A DNA stretch of 22,466 bases from Diplocarpon mali (GCA_024741835.1 JAENRP010000514.1:1-22466); one strand, 5' to 3'. Shown: positions 11,934 to 20,411, numbered from the stretch's first letter. Numbers and translations are program-made. The notes: generated by a model from the letters alone, not told the origin.

Positions 11934-11962
11934 CTTACTTATAAGCTAAGCTTAAGAGTAGA
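11934..11962. repeat. Dispersed 29-nt palindrome, copy in gypsy Gag N-terminal part (other phase)
   Basis: Degenerate copy (TTACTTATAAGC, then GCTTAAGAGTAGA). In the Gag frame it is read one base out of the common phase, the same offset as the copy at 6880-6908. An unnoticed frameshift nearby is possible, because the next frame is also fairly open here. Confidence 0.65.
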
Positions 11963-12345
11963 ATTCCGGATTCTATTAAAAGTTTAATTTAAGTTTACTA
12001 AGAGATTTTAAATAAGTGCTAAATAGCTAATAAGAGCGTTGCAACTAATTGTAGTAAGATAAGGTTTACCTAATTAAAGACTAATTTCTAAGATAAGGTT
12101 TATATATAAGATTCTTCTTAGCCTTTAGGCCAATTCCTATTAGTCCTTAAAATAAAGGGGTCTTTAAAGACAATTCTAAGGCAGTTTTTAAAGTTCTATT
12201 AAGCCGAAGTGGCTAAATTATCAGATTCGGATTTTTAAAGATTCTAAAGAGGCACTTCTAATTAGAGTTTGCGCTTAATATTACTTAAGTACTTAAAACT
12301 ACTATTATTTAAGATTGCTATTATAGGGTTTATCAAACTTTTCAT

Positions 12346-12907
12346 ATTAGAAAGCCGAAAATTCCGAGAATCTTAAAGTTAAAGAGGAAAAAAAAAAAAA
12401 AAAAATAAGGGTTTTTTAAAGCAAAGCTAAAAAGGGAAAATCTAAGGTTATTGATAATTGCTAAATGAAAATCGATAGTTTTAAGTAATTAAGCGATTAA
12501 GGAAAGAGATATTAATAATTTTCAATACTAATCGAAGTGCTTAAAGGTAGTTTTTAAAGATGTTTTTCAAAAGGCCAGTCTTTTATTTATAAATTAAGAG
12601 ATTAATAAAGTTGTATAAGGACGGAAATCTCAAGAAATCGGTCCTTGCGTAAGTTACTAATATAAAATAGAAGGGAGATAATACAAAAATAGGCCTAAGG
12701 GAAGACCTAAAAACAAAAGGAAGAAGCACTATAAGCGGGCTCTTTTAAATAAGATATTAAGAATAAGTCCTAAGTATAAGGTATATTTAATACTTATAGT
12801 AACGCGCGCCTATCTCTATATATAAAAGATGGCCCTTTTATCCTCCTACTATCCTACGCCGATCATATAATATATATCATAAGACCTATCCATCTCAGGT
12901 CTCCATA
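12346..12907. other. Intergenic region between divergent gypsy Gag and element X
   Basis: No coding frame is convincing here. It holds an 18-nt A run (12388-12405, T18 on the minus strand) just upstream of the gypsy Gag ATG, and a plus-strand TATA-like box at 12816-12828. A gypsy 5' LTR and primer-binding site would be expected in this interval, but I could not identify either. The inverted-repeat homology with the left end of the window stops at about 12908, with weak similarity to about 12862. Confidence 0.5.
12816..12828 (+). promoter_or_regulatory. TATA-like box upstream of element X (right copy)
   Basis: CTATATATAAAAG lies in a locally GC-richer stretch, about 170 bases upstream of the X ATG and about 35-90 bases upstream of where homology between the two X copies begins. 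It is a plausible promoter element for X. In so AT-rich a sequence, chance cannot be excluded. Confidence 0.4.
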
Positions 12908-14215
12908 ATATATTCTTTACTCTACTTCATTCTTTATATAATCTATCCCTTGATTATTTCCTTTATATATAACTTTCTAACGCTTACCTTTGAAATGTCA
13001 TTCTTACCTTTGATAATTGTCATTTACTAATTATAGGTCCTTATATGCGTTATACCCCACTTTTGTTCCTACTTTCGGCCTCTTTATACCCACTTTTCCT
13101 TTGCGCACTAATGCGATTCCTATCTTTATAAATAAACCTCTTCCTATATTATAATTATACTTTTTTTTACCTTTCTATAACCTTACCAAATCCTAGTACT
13201 AGTATTAGTAATACTATTACTACTATCTTCTGTTATTAATTCTTTCTTAGTATAAGCTTACTATCTTATTAATCTTTCTTTAATAAGCCTTTACGTATTC
13301 TATTATCCTATTCCTATTAAATACTTTACTATAGTACTATTAAACTTAAGTAAGAGAATCATACTTAAGAAAAATATATCAATTATTGCCTTAGGTAGTA
13401 AATCAATAAATACTACTAGCAATAAGCTAATATTAGAAGGTGGCTTTTTATAAGAGGGCAAGTCACTAAGATTATTAGAAGATATAGTAAGCACTTATAA
13501 AATATTAGGTAAGATAGAATAATAGGTATTTTTAAACTCATCTATTAAAGTATTAAACTATAGAATCTCTATAGTTAAAGAAGGATTTTTAAGCTTTAAT
13601 GATTTTCTTAAAAATAAGCTTAAGATAAAAGGAATCGATTATAAAAAGTTTCTATAAGAATATTAAAGGTATACTAATTCAATCGATCTATTTTAAAAGA
13701 ATCGAAATAAGAAAAATAAGTATATAAAAAGATTATTGCAATTTATAGGTAGCACTTATAGTACACTTTTTCAAATATACTTTATAATTGACATTACTAC
13801 TAATAACGCCTTATAAGGGCTTGGCAAAATTTTTAAGATATACTAACTAATAGCGAAGGCCATATAGGTATTAAATCATTTCACTATTTAAAAGGGTATA
13901 AAAAAGCTATAGGGAAATAGTACGTAAAATAGAAAATTTATAGGTTTCTCAAGTACTATTATACACTTAGCCATTTAGATAATGAAAGATACTCTATTAT
14001 AGTATGATAATTTAGTACTCTTAAATCAAACTATTTTAAATACCCTTAACCTATAATAGTCTTAATATAGTTTACTTATTATAAAAGATAAAATAATATA
14101 TTTAACTAAGTATACTATAAACTACTTTAATAATAAAATAAAGAGATAGGAATTTATTATACCTACTATCTTAAAGTTACTACTAATAGTAGCAGAATCG
14201 ATAAGTGAACTTAAA

Positions 14216-14244
14216 TTGACTTATAGGCCTGGCCTATAGGTAGA
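14216..14244. repeat. Dispersed 29-nt palindrome, copy in X (right)
   Basis: Core AGGCCTGGCCT. It reads LTYRPGL-stop-VE in frame with X. Confidence 0.85.
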
Positions 14245-14401
14245 AGTATTATATAAGGAGGATATCCTTAAGCCAGAGGTGCCTATAATACCTAGAACTT
14301 AAATAGCTAACTATTGCAATTACTAATTATCAGACTTAAATGAGTTTAATTTACCATCCTTAAAGATGCCTTAAATACCTAGAATACTAATAGCAAAGAA
14401 G

Positions 14402-14430
14402 TTGACTTATAAGCCTAGCCTATAAGTCAT
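14402..14430. repeat. Dispersed 29-nt palindrome, copy in X (right)
   Basis: TTGACTTATAAGCC followed by a degenerate right arm ending AGTCAT. It reads LTYKPSL-stop-VI in frame with X. Confidence 0.85.
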
Positions 14431-14826
14431 TATATATAATAATATAGACTTTAAAGATGATCTGATAGATAAAGAGAATAACCCTATTACTAATATAATA
14501 GAAATTTTTAATAATACTAAAAAGGATATATCTAATATTATATAGACCTTTTCTAAAGACTTATAAAAATTTATTCTGAAATTCTATAAGTTAATAATAA
14601 AGCGTTTGAAAAAGGAAGGTTAAGGAGAAGTTTTACTAATATAAGAAGTAATAGTAAGAGCTATTAAATAAATTATAAAGCTATAATAAGACGAATTTTC
14701 TATAGATAATATTATACATTTCTTTATTAAATATAAGAAATCGAAGGGCGCCTACTATATCTTTAAATAAAAGCTAGAAAATAGTATAATAATCATCTTT
14801 ATAAAGTGCTATAAAGTTTCCTTTAA

Positions 14827-14831
14827 TATTA
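14827..14831. repeat. Target-site duplication TATTA (left)
   Basis: The five bases before the copia 5' LTR are TATTA, identical to the five bases after the 3' LTR (20412-20416). Five-base duplications are normal for Ty1/copia integrases. Confidence 0.92.
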
Positions 14832-15063
14832 TGTTGCAGGTATGCCCGTCACATGTTTGTCACATGATCAACACATGATATGTCATATGACTTGCCACAT
14901 GACTTAGCGGCTTCGCTAAGAAGCCCGCTTACCTTAAGTAGCTCGTAGTTAGAGAGCTCTTATGAATTAAGATACTCAACATCGTCGTTTGCACCTTATA
15001 CTTCTTCGTGCCCTCTCTTTTAGTTTACTATCAAGTTCACTATCTAAGAACCTCCTTGCTATA
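14832..15063 (+). repeat. Copia 5' LTR (232 bp)
   Basis: Begins TGTTGCAGG and ends GCTATA, where the final TA stands for the CA still present in the 3' LTR. It has the same length as 20180-20411 and differs at 9 sites, all transitions, 7 of them CA/TA or TG/TA. It keeps many CpA and TpG sites, unlike the interior. It contains a row of five CACATG/CATATG boxes (14850-14901) and a hairpin-prone GCGGCTTC...GAAGCCCGC (about 14906-14927). Confidence 0.95.
14850..14901. promoter_or_regulatory. Row of five E-box-like hexamers in the copia LTR
   Basis: CACATG at 14850, 14861, 14872 and 14896, and CATATG at 14884, give steps of 11, 11, 12 and 12 bases, close to one helical turn. CANNTG hexamers are the usual sites of basic helix-loop-helix factors, so this may be an upstream activating region in U3. 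In the 3' LTR the first box has become CACATA and the second CATATG. Confidence 0.55.
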
Positions 15064-15083
15064 GGTTATAAGCCCCGCATGCC
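15064..15083 (+). other. Copia primer-binding site, complementary to initiator tRNA-Met anticodon arm
   Basis: GGTTATAAGCCC starts at the first base after the 5' LTR. It matches the complement of the eukaryotic initiator tRNA-Met anticodon stem-loop (GGGCTCATAACC) except for one G to A change in a TpG, a RIP-type change. Priming from an internal fragment of this tRNA is known for Drosophila copia and yeast Ty5, so half-tRNA priming is the likely mode here. Confidence 0.75.
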
Positions 15084-15391
15084 TATAAATAGCATTCGAC
15101 AAATTCCATCGATTAGAGTCTCCTTTACAAACGAAAAGGCTGATCGACATTTTGAGTTTTACTTAACTAATAACGTATAATAAGCGTTATCTTAATAATA
15201 AAATAGTAGCTACTCCCCTTCTAGAGCGCTACGCAATAATCTAAGCTTATATAAGATTCGTTACCGTAGCTGAATCATTAGGACTAATAGCTGAGATTAC
15301 TAGCTTAATTGCTAAAAGTACTCTACTGCCTGAATCACCTATTTTTAAAGGGACTAATATATAGTACCTTAAACTCGAATTCAACAGTTTA

Positions 15392-15418
15392 TCTCCTCCT
15401 CCTCCTCCTTCTCCTCCT
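15392..15418 (+). repeat. CTCCTCC microsatellite encoding poly-Pro in copia Gag
   Basis: A run of CCT triplets with one TCT gives PPPPPSPP in the Gag frame. It is one of the few C-rich stretches of the interior. It contains no CpA or TpG, so it offers no preferred RIP targets. Confidence 0.85.
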
Positions 15419-16510
15419 TTCGATAAATCTATATATAAATATATAAATAAGATATTATCGTTGTCTTTAGCTGCCCTTAGCCTCCCTAAGTCTCAAAAGC
15501 TTAAAGGCGCAGAGGACTATAGCTAGTAGAGGAATAAGGTTTTAAACCTTGCAAAGTCAAACGCTTTAACTATATATCTCTATATAAAAGCTAGAATATA
15601 TGCTCTACTTAAGGTTAACTTATAGGACCGTTCTATTACAAATAAGGAAAGGGATAATTAGGTTAGATAGGAAGCTAAGGAATCTTAGATAAAGCTTACT
15701 ATTATACTTAATTGTAAACTAGGACTACTAGCTTATATAGAAGGCGACAAATCTGCCTTAGATATATAGGAAGCTCTTTAAAAATAGTACAAAGGATCTA
15801 GAATAGTACTTGAATATAATACTATATAGACCTATGTTACTATTAAATATAACGACTTTAATTCACTTAAAGCTTATATTATCGCCTTTAGGCTTTTAAT
15901 TACTAAATTGGAAGCTCTCGACTCTGCCCCTCCCTCTTACTAGCACCCTATTATATTTATTGCTAGCTGTTCTAATAGATAGCCTATTTAGGCAGATCGA
16001 TAACGTTCTAACCTTCGCTTAGCTATAGCAGCTGAACGAAAATCAGAGATCACGCTTAAAGCTCTTATTAAAGATATTACTAATAAAGCTCGAGCCTTAT
16101 AGAGTTTAAAAATAAATAGAACCGTCTTATATAGTAATAAATCGGCTGGCAAGCCGCATTCCTCTAACTATAAGAAGTCAAAAAACAAAGGAGGTTTTAA
16201 AGATTTAAAGAAGAGCACCTCTAGGAATACTACCACCTCCTCCCTTAACTCCCCCTATCCTTATTGCAAGCAACCAAAGCTATACTATAAGGTAGAAGAT
16301 TGCTTTGCAATTAATAAATCGAAAAGAGAGGCTTAAGAGAAGGATTTAAGGAAGAAGTACGTATTCTATTACCTTAAAGGCAAGGACGATAAGTCCTCGC
16401 TATTATTACCAAAAGGCAAGAAGCCTTTTAAGAAGATTCAAAAGGAAGACGAAGAGTCAGATAATAATCTCTTTAGGCATACTATGCTATTACTAACCCT
16501 AGGGCCAATT

Positions 16511-16539
16511 CTCACTCGCGAGCCGGGCCTAGGAGTCAA
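16511..16539. repeat. Dispersed 29-nt palindrome, copy in copia Gag-protease linker
   Basis: CTCACTCGCGAGCC and its partner arm ending AGGAGTCAA are well preserved. It reads LTREPGLGVN in frame, between the zinc knuckle and the protease. Confidence 0.92.
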
Positions 16540-16576
16540 TTCCTCACTAAGAGGCGATTCCTCTTTAGGACCGATT

Positions 16577-16605
16577 TCCACTCGCGGGCCGGGACCAGGA
16601 GTCAG
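16577..16605. repeat. Dispersed 29-nt palindrome, second copy in copia Gag-protease linker
   Basis: Starts 66 bases (22 codons) after the previous copy. It reads STRGPGPGVS in frame. Confidence 0.92.
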
Positions 16606-17993
16606 TTCTTCTACCTACTTCTTATCAAAATTGAGGAATCGTTAGCTATACGACACAGGTGCTAGTAAGCATATCTCTAATGATCTCTCTAAGTTCACTT
16701 CCTATACTGCTTAAGATAATCTACCCTTTTTAAGTATAGTTAATAGATCTATTCAACCTCTTAGTATTGGCACTTACAAAGTTAATGCATTTAAATCCAA
16801 TGGAAAGGTATATGTTCTTAAGTTAATTAATACTCTTTATATACCTTAATTACCTATCTGCCTATACTTAGGTAGTAAACTTAATAAAATCAAAGGCTTC
16901 TATCGAAATAGCAAGCTATTCCTATCTAATAAAAAGGAAATTTGCACTATCGATAATAATATATATATTAATAAGGAATAGCCTTCTACTAACTCCTCTA
17001 ATTATATAAGTGGATATGCTCTCCTAGCTGCAATTGAGAATGGACCTTTTGATATTAAGCTCTAGCACTATCGATTAGGCTACGCTAGCCTACAAATGGT
17101 TAGAAAGACCTAATCTGCTATTACTAATATATAGATTAAGGAAACAAAATCAAAGAAGATGCGAATTTGCACCCTTTGTGAAAAAGGCAGACCTCTCTGA
17201 TATATTAATAAACGTTTAGCTCGCCCTCGACTTACGAAAGCACTTGACAAGCTATATATCGATGTGGTTTATTTAAAGCCAACTGGCCTTAACGGCTATA
17301 AATACGCTTCTATCTTCACTTGCGCAACTATAATAGCTAGGTAAGGATGGACTTATATAAATAAATCTAATGCCTTTAAGGCAAATAAGAAGATAATCAG
17401 CCTCTTATAAACTTAATACAATTGTATAATCAAGCGGTAGAGAACTGATAGAGGCAAGGAGTACTCTCTTATATAGATGCGAATACTCGTAGAAAACCTT
17501 AGTATAATTTTAAAGGAATCTACTCTATATATACTAAAATAAGACAGCAGATTAAAACGATCAATTCGCATACTAATAGAAAAGTTGCAAATAGCTGTAA
17601 TTAACCAAAATATCCCCTCCTTTCTTTAGCCTTACCTCCTTCTTTCGGTAATATATATTACCAATCTTACTACCTTTAATATTCTTAGTAGCAAGACTCT
17701 ATATAAGGTCTTTTAGGATGATATTAAGCCTAATAAGCCTTATACTCCCTTAGTTAAGCATCTTTAAGTACTAGGCTATTGCATCTATATGCTAATTGAG
17801 AAAGAAAGGCGAACTTAGAGTAATAAACTCGCTTTGAGAGCAGAGGTAGGTACTCTTATCGGATTTGATAGTAGAAGTATCTATCAAATCTATATGCTAT
17901 TATAAATAGGTAATAAGATTATTCGATCATCTTACGTTCGATTTGATAAAGATGGCCTGATTATAGAGCTATACCTTAAGGAAAATTCCTCTT

Positions 17994-18012
17994 CTTAATT
18001 AAGGGGTGATTT
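17994..18012 (+). repeat. Internal copy of the copia end-of-ORF / purine-tract sequence
   Basis: CTTAATTAAGGGGTGATTT is identical to 19925-19943, where it spans the end of the polyprotein. Here it sits inside the polyprotein immediately before the first palindrome of the 18011-18132 array. Confidence 0.85.
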
Positions 18013-18039
18013 GACTCCCGGTCTGGGACCGCGAGTCAA
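18011..18039. repeat. Dispersed 29-nt palindrome, array unit 1 in copia integrase-RT linker
   Basis: TTGACTCCCGGTCT, G, GGACCGCGAGTCAA. It reads LTPGLGPRVN in frame. First of three units. Confidence 0.95.
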
Positions 18040-18055
18040 TTCTCACTCTTACGAT

Positions 18056-18084
18056 TTCACTCCTAGGCCGGGACCGCGAGTTAA
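18056..18084. repeat. Dispersed 29-nt palindrome, array unit 2
   Basis: Starts 45 bases (15 codons) after unit 1. It reads FTPRPGPRVN in frame. Confidence 0.93.
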
Positions 18085-18103
18085 TACTGACTCTTACGAT
18101 GAT

Positions 18104-18132
18104 TTCACTTCTGGGCTAGGACTAGGAGTCAA
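18104..18132. repeat. Dispersed 29-nt palindrome, array unit 3
   Basis: Starts 48 bases (16 codons) after unit 2. It reads FTSGLGLGVN in frame. The sequence between units is also shared (CTCTTACGA before units 2 and 3), so the array arose at least partly by tandem duplication. Confidence 0.93.
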
Positions 18133-19924
18133 TTCTAATTTAGGAAAAGTTGAGCTTCCAATTTTAAAAAAGAAAGGAAGACCTCCTAGTTTAAAGAATA
18201 AGGCTTACCCTTAGCCTTTTGAGAAGAGAGCTACTCGCTTAACTTATGCTTTTAGATTTAAAGCTAATAACTATAATAATAAGAAAGCCTATTTAGGCGC
18301 CTTCTATATAGCCTTACTCGACTCTCTATACTTAAATGACTTGAAAACAGTCGAATAAGCCCTCTCTTGCGCTAATGCCGATAAATGGCGATCTGCGATC
18401 AACTTTAAGTATAATTCCCTCGCTTATAAGAATATATAGGTGGTAGTGAAACGCTTAAAACTCTCTAAAGATGATAGAGTACTTGGATCGAGACTCGTCT
18501 TTAAAACTAAAAGAGACTAAAATAGGGAAATCTCCTAATAGAAGGTCAGATTCGTTATATAAGGCTATATACAATAATAAGATCGAGATTATAACTAGAC
18601 TTTTGCTAGAGTATGCAAATCTATAGTTTAGAAGATCGCAATCGCGCTTATAGCGCTATACGACTTTAAGCTAAATTAGTTCGATATTGAGATAGCTTTC
18701 CTTAATTCAGAAGCTGACTCTAATATCTATATTAAGTTACCTCTTAGATATACTTAAGATAAGGTTATTCTTTTACCTTAAGACTACTATCTTAAGCTTC
18801 TTAAGGCCTTATATAGCTTAAAGCAATCTCTATAACTATAGTAAGAAAAGCTATAGTCCGAGCTATAAAAGCTCGATTTTCAACCTTTTGATATTGATAA
18901 TTATATATATATTAACCGCGCCTCTCGGATTCTTATCGTTACTTATATCAACGACTTCCTTATAATAGCTAAGAAGGGTGATATATATAATAAGTTCAAA
19001 AGAGATCTTCGCAACCTTTTCGAAATCATAGGTGGCGAACTAGCTAAATACTTCTTAAGAGTACGTATAGTCAAAGATCGATAAAATAGAACGATCTTAC
19101 TTTATTAAGACGCCTATATTAATAAGGTTCTTAAACGTTTTCATATGACTAATTGCAAAAGCGTACTAACGCCTTTTACTAGTAGCTATAAAGTTCATAT
19201 AGTCAAATTTAAAGGCCAAGCTACTCCATAGGAAGTGAAGCTATATTAAGAGATCTATAGTTCTCTATAGTACCTTGCGCACTATATGCGTTAAGATATA
19301 CTATACTACTGCTCTATTCTTAGCAAATTCCTTACTAACCCTTCGCTATAATATATAGTAGCTTTAAAACGAGTTTTATAGTACTTGCAAGGAACGCGAT
19401 TCTATTATACTACTTTTAGAAGTAAAACAACTGACCTAGAGCTTTAGAAATTGCATAGCTACTGCGATTCTAATTAAGCAGGTGACAGAGGAGGTAGAGC
19501 CTTCTATTCTAGGGCTATCTTCTTCTTTAATAATAGCGTAATTACCGCCTCCTTTAAGCGATAAACTATTATCGCTCTCTTATCTACAGAGGCAAAGTAC
19601 GTCGCTATATGCAAATTCGCATAAGAGGCCTCTTAGATACGCTAAGTACTTAAGGAAATAGGCTATGCCGGCGACGACGCTACTAAAGTCGAGATGATTT
19701 GCGATAATTAAAGAGCCCTTTATCTTATTAAAAACCCCGAATATTACTAAAGAATAAAGCATATCAATATTAAGTTCTATTATATTTAGTAAGAGCTTCG
19801 GAAAGGCTATTTGGACCTTTAGTATACTAATACTAAAGACAACGCCACTGACGGCCTTACCAAGAGCTTAAATAGCTCTAACTACGCCGCCTTTATTAAA
19901 TTGTTAAATATAAAGGTTCTGTAC

Positions 19925-20030
19925 CTTAATTAAGGGGTGATTTTTTTTTGTACTTCTATTAAGGGGTGATTTTTTTTTTACTCCCGGGCCAGGCCTGCGA
20001 GTTGATTTTGACTTACTAAGGGGTGGATTT
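19925..20030 (+). repeat. Three AAGGGGTG(G)ATTT repeats in the copia 3' region
   Basis: AAGGGGTGATTT at 19932 and 19961 and AAGGGGTGGATTT at 20018, the first two followed by T runs. They resemble the purine tract (AGAGGGGTG, 20171-20179) that precedes the 3' LTR. They may be decayed duplications of that region. The palindrome at 19977-20005 lies between the second and third. Confidence 0.75.
19977..20005. repeat. Dispersed 29-nt palindrome, copy in copia 3' untranslated region
   Basis: ACTCCCGGGCCAGGCCTGCGAGT forms a near-perfect stem. It is the only copy in the window outside a reading frame, between the polyprotein stop and the 3' LTR. Confidence 0.93.
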
Positions 20031-20170
20031 CCTACTTCAGAGTAGAGCGCGCTAGCGAACTCTACTCTATTTCCAATATCTACAGGTTGATTTTTCATAC
20101 GAAACTGTAAAATACAATAAAAGTTATAACGTTATATATATTGCTAGCGAGTACCTTTAAAGGTCTCCCC

Positions 20171-20179
20171 AGAGGGGTG
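20171..20179 (+). other. Copia polypurine tract
   Basis: AGAGGGGTG abuts the 3' LTR (TGTTGC...), the expected position of the plus-strand primer. One T interrupts the purines, as is common in copia elements. Confidence 0.75.
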
Positions 20180-20411
20180 TGTTGCAGGTATGCCCGTCAC
20201 ATATTTGTCATATGATCAACACATGATATGTCATATGACTTGCCACATGACTTAGCGGCTTCGCTAAGAAGCCCGCTTACCTTAAGTAGCTCGTAGTTAG
20301 AGAGCTCTCATGAATTAAGACACTCAACATCGTCGTTTGCACCTCATACTTCTTCGTGCCCTCTCTTCTAATTTACTATCAAGTTCACTATCTGAGAACC
20401 TCCTTGCTACA
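20180..20411 (+). repeat. Copia 3' LTR (232 bp)
   Basis: TGTTGC...GCTACA, the same length as the 5' LTR and 223 of 232 positions identical by eye. It retains the terminal CA that the 5' LTR has lost. Confidence 0.95.

Larger units (their letters stand above)
5290..12345 (-). mobile_element. Ty3/gypsy retrotransposon, RIP-degraded, LTRs not found
   Basis: On the minus strand the order is Gag, zinc knuckle, aspartic protease, reverse transcriptase, RNase H, integrase, which is the Ty3/gypsy order. Gag-protease is in one frame (codon starts divisible by 3) and RT-RNase H-integrase in the -1 frame. Each frame stays in register for kilobases despite dozens of stops. The RNase H and integrase blocks match the group common in filamentous fungi. 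I compared 12346-12862 with 5043-5350 and found no convincing direct repeat, so LTRs are missing, very diverged or outside my ability to align. It is flanked by X (right, divergent) and ORF2 (left, same strand). Six of the dispersed palindromes lie within its frames. Confidence 0.85.
9130..12345 (-). pseudogene. Gypsy Gag-protease, RIP-inactivated
   Basis: The minus-strand ATG at 12345-12343 opens a frame that can be followed to about 9130. The capsid-like part is around 11700-11350 (PLPPIDSINLNG, SAPHFIRANITNFLK). A zinc-knuckle remnant at about 10614-10555 starts CNFYNNKEPNYALYK and ends NDC; Tyr stands where Cys and His are expected, which fits G to A and C to T changes. The protease lies about 9540-9400, with LIDYSLKVNII in place of the usual Asp-Ser/Thr-Gly core. 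Gag would form the particle and protease would process it. Pol follows in the -1 frame, overlapping near 9178-9130, so the live ancestor probably used -1 frameshifting. Two palindromes lie inside (11934-11962 and 10925-10953). The start is supported by continuous sense from the ATG onward. Confidence 0.8.
12908..14487 (+). repeat. Right arm of the long inverted repeat (5' part of element X)
   Basis: Reverse complement of 1-1580 with no net indel. The end at 14487 is set only by the window edge: the X sequence continues to 14831 and resumes at 20417 after the copia insertion. The right copy keeps more CpA/TpG in places (for example ATG at 12995 against ATA in the left copy). Confidence 0.93.
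12995..14831 (+). pseudogene. Element X protein, right copy, N-terminal half, RIP-inactivated and interrupted by copia
   Basis: A plus-strand frame from ATG 12995 runs in register to the copia insertion at 14831. Its stops are almost all TAA/TAG at probable Gln codons. I do not recognise the family. The first 100 or so codons look hydrophobic (Ile, Leu, Val), but this may be an artefact: RIP turns Thr to Ile, Ala to Val and Pro to Leu, so the original may have been Thr/Pro-rich. Further on are readable stretches such as KEGFLSFNDFLKNKLKIKG (13580-13636) and FIGFSSTIIHLAI (13938-13976). Two palindromes (14216-14244, 14402-14430) are in the common phase. The frame continues at 20416/20417 once one TATTA copy and the copia are skipped. 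The start codon is a guess. Confidence 0.68.
15182..19933 (+). pseudogene. Copia Gag-Pol polyprotein, RIP-inactivated single frame
   Basis: One plus frame (codon starts leaving remainder 2 on division by 3) holds every domain from Gag to the stop TAA at 19931-19933. Gag has a poly-Pro run (15392-15418) and a knuckle remnant near 16256-16306 (PYCKQPKLYYKVEDC). Protease: DTGASKH at 16652-16672. Integrase: His 17066, a Tyr in place of the second His at 17081, CTLC at 17168-17179, catalytic Asp at 17261 and 17447; 36 codons after the latter, the expected Glu is Lys (17555-17557), which fits a D35E site. RT: DIEIAFLNSE from 18683 and YIND at 18944-18955, with Asn for the first Asp. RNase H: CDSN near 19463 and LLSTEAKYVA near 19577. 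Dozens of TAA/TAG stops replace Gln or Trp. The first codon is uncertain, since no ATG in this frame was found upstream of 15182. Confidence 0.92.
14832..20411 (+). mobile_element. Ty1/copia LTR retrotransposon, structurally complete, coding region dead
   Basis: Two 232-bp LTRs (TG...CA), a primer-binding site directly after the 5' LTR, one long gag-pol frame, a purine-rich tract before the 3' LTR and a TATTA target duplication define a complete 5,580-bp element. The domain order Gag, protease, integrase, RT, RNase H is that of Ty1/copia. It is inserted in frame X and is therefore younger than the X copy. The interior is saturated with RIP-type changes while the LTRs are not. Six of the dispersed palindromes lie in it, the best-preserved, most GC-rich copies of the window. 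Confidence 0.97.

Noticed and set aside
14989..15180. Plus-strand open frame starting inside the 5' LTR
   Set aside because: It crosses the LTR end and the primer-binding site and is in a different frame from the polyprotein. It is unlikely to be a gene.
19580..20098. Two short minus-strand open frames (19580-19762, 19904-20098)
   Set aside because: They are antisense to copia RNase H and to its 3' region, and are explained by those features.
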